A DNA stretch of 27,164 bases from CAZZIQ01 sp964654355. Lineage in GTDB: Bacteria; Pseudomonadota; Gammaproteobacteria; GCF-002020875. Position 1 is the stretch's first letter; the number at the start of each line of letters is the position of its first letter. The translations under genes and the position numbers were made by a program. The notes under the pieces are model-generated. The model made no database searches and was not told where the DNA came from. It worked only from the letters and a program-made list of their open reading frames with translations. Positions 24,624 through 27,164 of this stretch are shown here, one piece after another. The stretch spans positions 1 through 27,164 of the forward strand of contig CAZZIQ010000015.1 in assembly GCA_964654355.1 (NCBI GenBank), read 5' to 3'.

Positions 24624-25053
24624 ACACCTGCTCCGCACGTTTCACAAAAGCATCCACCAACGAACCGACAATCTGACTGAACACGGGTCCTGCCACTGCA
24701 CCCAGAACCTTGTTGGAAAATTCAAACTCAACATCCAACAACACTTTACTCGCATCTTCGCGCAGGACCTGAAACTGCCACAAGCCATGCAGATGCCGGA
24801 AAGGCCCATCCAGCAATTGCATTTCGATCCGCGCATTTTGGTCGTTTCGTTCGCGCAGATTGCGCGTCACGAAGGCTTGATTCAGACCGCGATAACCGAT
24901 GGTGATCCCTGCCTCCATAATTGGATCTTCAACCGTCCGCACTTCACTCGCAGCACACCACGGCAAGAATTGTGGATAGGTCGCAACATCATCGACCAGC
25001 GCAAACATGCTGTGCGCGGAATATGGAACCAATGCGGAACGTTGTACCAACAT
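24610..25053 (-). CDS. ratA: RatA/PasT-type START-domain protein
   Basis: The 147-aa protein is a single START/polyketide-cyclase-like domain, a COQ10-type fold. Family marks are RSALVPYSAHSMFALVDDVA, then YPQFLPWCAASEV, then LDGPFRHLHGLW, LDVEFEFSNK and the final SLVDAFVKRAEQVYG. E. coli RatA has been reported to bind 50S subunits and block 70S formation; ubiquinone-related roles are proposed for relatives. ATG at 25053 lies 8 bp after the symporter stop, with no strong ribosome site, so it is probably translated by coupling. ratA-rnfH is a conserved pair. Confidence 0.92.
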   Translation of the reverse strand: MLVQRSALVPYSAHSMFALVDDVATYPQFLPWCAASEVRTVEDPIMEAGITIGYRGLNQAFVTRNLRERNDQNARIEMQLLDGPFRHLHGLWQFQVLREDASKVLLDVEFEFSNKVLGAVAGPVFSQIVGSLVDAFVKRAEQVYGQQ

Positions 25054-25061
25054 ACGAATCG

Positions 25062-26546
25062 TTAGGATGCAGCTCGATCCAAGGCGCGCGCCTCTTCAGC
25101 TTCGCGATCCAGTTCGCCTGAGCGCAAGCGCTCAACATAACTGTCGAGAGCACGACGCACCTTGCCACTAAACATGTACAGGGCAATGAAGTTCGGGAAG
25201 GCCATCGCCAACATCATCAAGTCACTGAAATCGAGAATATTGCTCGCACTGGTGATCGACCCAACCAACACAAAGGTCAAGAAAATCCAGCGATACACTT
25301 CGGAATAGCGCTCTGAGAACAAGAAGGTCCAGCAACGCTCGCCATAGTACGACCAAGAAATCATGGTTGAGTACGCAAACAAAGCAACTGACAGAGAGAG
25401 AATATAGGGGAACCAGCTGATCACTGAACCGAAGGCTGCTGAAGTCAACGCCGCTCCCTGGTTGGCATCAATGAGGGTCGCATACTGCGGATCATTCCAC
25501 ACGCCCGTGAGGAGGATGACCAAGGCAGTCATCGTACAGATGACCACGGTATCAATAAAAGGCTCAAGCAACGCCACAATACCCTGACGCACGGGATAGG
25601 CAGATTGAGCGGTGGCATGCGCAATCGCCGCAGAACCCAAGCCAGCCTCGCTTGAAAATGCTGCGCGCTTAAAGCCCATGATGATTACGCCAATCAAACC
25701 GCCAAAACCTGCTTCAAGCGAGAAGGCTTTTTCAATAATGAGTGCAAATGCGGCAGGCACTTCACTGGCATGCGCGCCGATGATCCAAATGGCTGCAAGC
25801 AGATAAATCCCCACCATGGTTGGCACAATCGCTTCCGCAACCTGTGCAATCCGTCGAATCCCACCAATGATGACAACCCCCACCAAGAACGCCATCAACA
25901 CACCAAAAATCCAAGGATCCTCCGCCAAGGGCGGCACCAATTGTTTGACCGCACCCAGCGCCTGACTAACCTGAAACGCATTACCACCACCGAGCGAACC
26001 GCCGATGGTGAGCAACGAAAACAACACCGCAAGGCCATAGCCGAGACGTTTGTAGCCCTTCTCCGCAAAGCCGCGCGAGAGATATTCCATCGCGCCGCCC
26101 ATCACATAGCCATTCGGCCGCACCTCACGATACATCTGCGCCAGCGTGGCCTCGGTAAACTTGGACGTCATTCCAAGAAAACCTGCAACAATCATCCAGA
26201 AAGTGGCGCCGGGGCCACCAATACTGATCGCAATCGCAACACCGGCGATATTACCGAGGCCGACGGTGGCAGAGAGCGCTGTAGTTAATGCCTGAAACGG
26301 TGTGGTCTCGCCCGCCGCATGGGGCGTGGCGTAACGCCCACGCAAGATATGTATGGAGTGTCTAAGCAGGCGGAAATTGATAAAGCCCATCCGCACCGTA
26401 AGATAAATCGCCCCAATAATCAGCCAGGCCACAATGAAGGGGAAACTCGCCTCACCTGGCATCACATCAAAAAAGATCACCTCGGCGAGATAGCCATTGA
26501 TCGTGCCGAACCATTCATTCAGTGTTGCATTCGTAGCTGCCTGCAT
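25062..26546 (-). CDS. Sodium:alanine symporter family transporter (AGCS)
   Basis: The 494-aa inner-membrane protein has about 11 hydrophobic segments and belongs to the AGCS family, which imports alanine or glycine with Na+. Family marks are RMGFINFRLLRHS, then ALSATVGLGNIAGVAIAISI and GGPGATFWMIVAGFLGM (91-126), TEATLAQMYR, and later IIMGFKRAAFSSEAGLGSA and ISWSYYGERCW. The exact substrate cannot be told from sequence. ATG at 26546 follows GGAGGG. It diverges from smpB and precedes ratA by 8 bp, so it heads an agcS-ratA-rnfH unit. In Pseudomonas smpB lies directly next to ratA; this transporter stands between them here. Confidence 0.95.
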   Translation of the reverse strand: MQAATNATLNEWFGTINGYLAEVIFFDVMPGEASFPFIVAWLIIGAIYLTVRMGFINFRLLRHSIHILRGRYATPHAAGETTPFQALTTALSATVGLGNIAGVAIAISIGGPGATFWMIVAGFLGMTSKFTEATLAQMYREVRPNGYVMGGAMEYLSRGFAEKGYKRLGYGLAVLFSLLTIGGSLGGGNAFQVSQALGAVKQLVPPLAEDPWIFGVLMAFLVGVVIIGGIRRIAQVAEAIVPTMVGIYLLAAIWIIGAHASEVPAAFALIIEKAFSLEAGFGGLIGVIIMGFKRAAFSSEAGLGSAAIAHATAQSAYPVRQGIVALLEPFIDTVVICTMTALVILLTGVWNDPQYATLIDANQGAALTSAAFGSVISWFPYILSLSVALFAYSTMISWSYYGERCWTFLFSERYSEVYRWIFLTFVLVGSITSASNILDFSDLMMLAMAFPNFIALYMFSGKVRRALDSYVERLRSGELDREAEEARALDRAAS

Positions 26547-26673
26547 TCCGCACCCTCCAAACCTACGTTCTGCGTTTTTTACTAGAACGAGATCCTACGC
26601 GAACTGCCGCACGCTTTCAGAAGAAATCCAGACAAAAGCATGCAATACGCAGCCAAACCCCTACAATCCGCGC
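26547..26673. other. Divergent symporter/smpB intergenic region
   Basis: This 127-bp region carries the symporter ribosome site next to its start. On the plus strand TACAAT (26662-26667, 5 of 6 to TATAAT) ends 6 bases before the smpB ATG. A clear -35 is not seen at the matching distance (CATGCA), so the call is tentative. Confidence 0.4.
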
Positions 26674-27162
26674 ATGGCTAAATCGGGCAAAACCAATAAA
26701 AAAACCGGCAGTGGCAGCAGCACCATCGCGCTGAATCGCAAAGCCAAGCATGAATTCCATATCGAAGAACGCTTCGAAGCGGGGCTCGTGCTCGAAGGGT
26801 GGGAGGTCAAAAGCCTGCGCGAAGGCCGTGTTCAGCTCGCGGAAAGCTATGTCACGGTGCGCGAAGCCGAAGCCTATCTGTTCGGCTGCACCATCACCCC
26901 GCTCCCCACCGCCTCGACCCACATTCGTCCCGACCCACTTCGCACACGCAAACTGCTCATGCATCGACGCGAGCTGGACCGGCTCATCGGTCTGGTCGAG
27001 CGCAAAGGCTACACCCTCATCCCACTCGCGCTGTACTGGAGCAAAGGTCGCGCCAAGCTTGACGTAGGTCTTGCCAAAGGCAAGCAGGCCCATGACAAGC
27101 GCGCTGACCTCAAAGAACGCGACTGGAAGCGCGAACAAGGTCGAATTCTGAAGCGTGGCTGA
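26674..27162 (+). CDS. smpB: SsrA (tmRNA)-binding protein SmpB
   Basis: The 162-aa protein binds tmRNA and brings it to stalled ribosomes for trans-translation. The beta-barrel core contains STIALNRKAKHEFHIEERFE, then GLVLEGWEVKSLREGR, then STHIRPDPLRTRKLLMHRRE and GYTLIPLALYW. The C-terminal tail GKQAHDKRADLKERDW plus the basic residues after it enters the mRNA channel in homologues. ATG at 26674 starts the homologous region (MAKSGKTNKK). No ribosome site is visible upstream. The stop TGA is at 27160-27162, two bases before the window end. tmRNA itself is not in the window. Confidence 0.96.
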   Translation: MAKSGKTNKKTGSGSSTIALNRKAKHEFHIEERFEAGLVLEGWEVKSLREGRVQLAESYVTVREAEAYLFGCTITPLPTASTHIRPDPLRTRKLLMHRRELDRLIGLVERKGYTLIPLALYWSKGRAKLDVGLAKGKQAHDKRADLKERDWKREQGRILKRG

Positions 27163-27164
27163 CG

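Overview
This window is a gene-dense piece of core chromosome from a gammaproteobacterium. There are about 26 protein genes, one tRNA and no intergenic gap longer than about 160 bp. I see no mobile element, CRISPR array, phage gene or broken gene. The gene order tpiA-secG-tRNA-Leu, ftsH-folP-glmM, carA-carB-greA, hrcA/grpE/dnaK/dnaJ-dapB and recN/fur/bamE/rnfH/ratA/smpB is the conserved gammaproteobacterial arrangement. Three traits point away from enterics and pseudomonads, towards a Xanthomonadales-, Chromatiales- or Legionella-like lineage: nuoC and nuoD are separate genes, nuo directly follows secG and tRNA-Leu, and HrcA is present with a CIRCE operator. The genus cannot be named from this sequence.

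Layout. Positions 1-4567 (minus) hold glmM, then tpiA-secG-tRNA-Leu(GAG)-nuoA-nuoB-nuoC-nuoD, with nuoD cut by the window edge. Positions 4594-8177 (minus) hold rlmE, ftsH and folP, with a strong hairpin terminator between ftsH and folP. yhbY (plus) is divergent from rlmE. A glycine-zipper lipoprotein gene (minus) follows. Positions 9229-14386 (minus) are a carA - small YdcH-like gene - carB - greA operon. Positions 14548-20455 (minus) are hrcA-grpE-dnaK-dnaJ-dapB, the heat-shock cluster with the lysine/peptidoglycan gene dapB. nadK and recN (plus) diverge from hrcA. fur (minus) converges on recN and diverges from bamE (plus). rnfH-ratA plus an AGCS-family sodium:amino-acid symporter (minus) come next, and smpB (plus) closes the window.

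Functions. The products cover respiration (complex I), protein export and quality control (SecG, BamE, FtsH, DnaK/DnaJ/GrpE, SmpB), RNA and ribosome maturation (RlmE, YhbY, GreA, RatA), cell-wall precursors (GlmM, DapB), folate, pyrimidine/arginine and NADP synthesis, DNA repair (RecN) and iron homeostasis (Fur).

The most informative observations are regulatory. A CIRCE operator sits between hrcA and nadK, and good sigma-32-like promoters precede grpE and dnaK, which suggests dual HrcA/RpoH heat-shock control. Terminator-like hairpins lie inside normally co-transcribed clusters (dnaK|dnaJ and ftsH|folP). carA has a structured leader with an overlapping small ORF. A YdcH/DUF465 gene is coupled between carA and carB. 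smpB may have a leaderless transcript. I did not find a plainly new biological system here.
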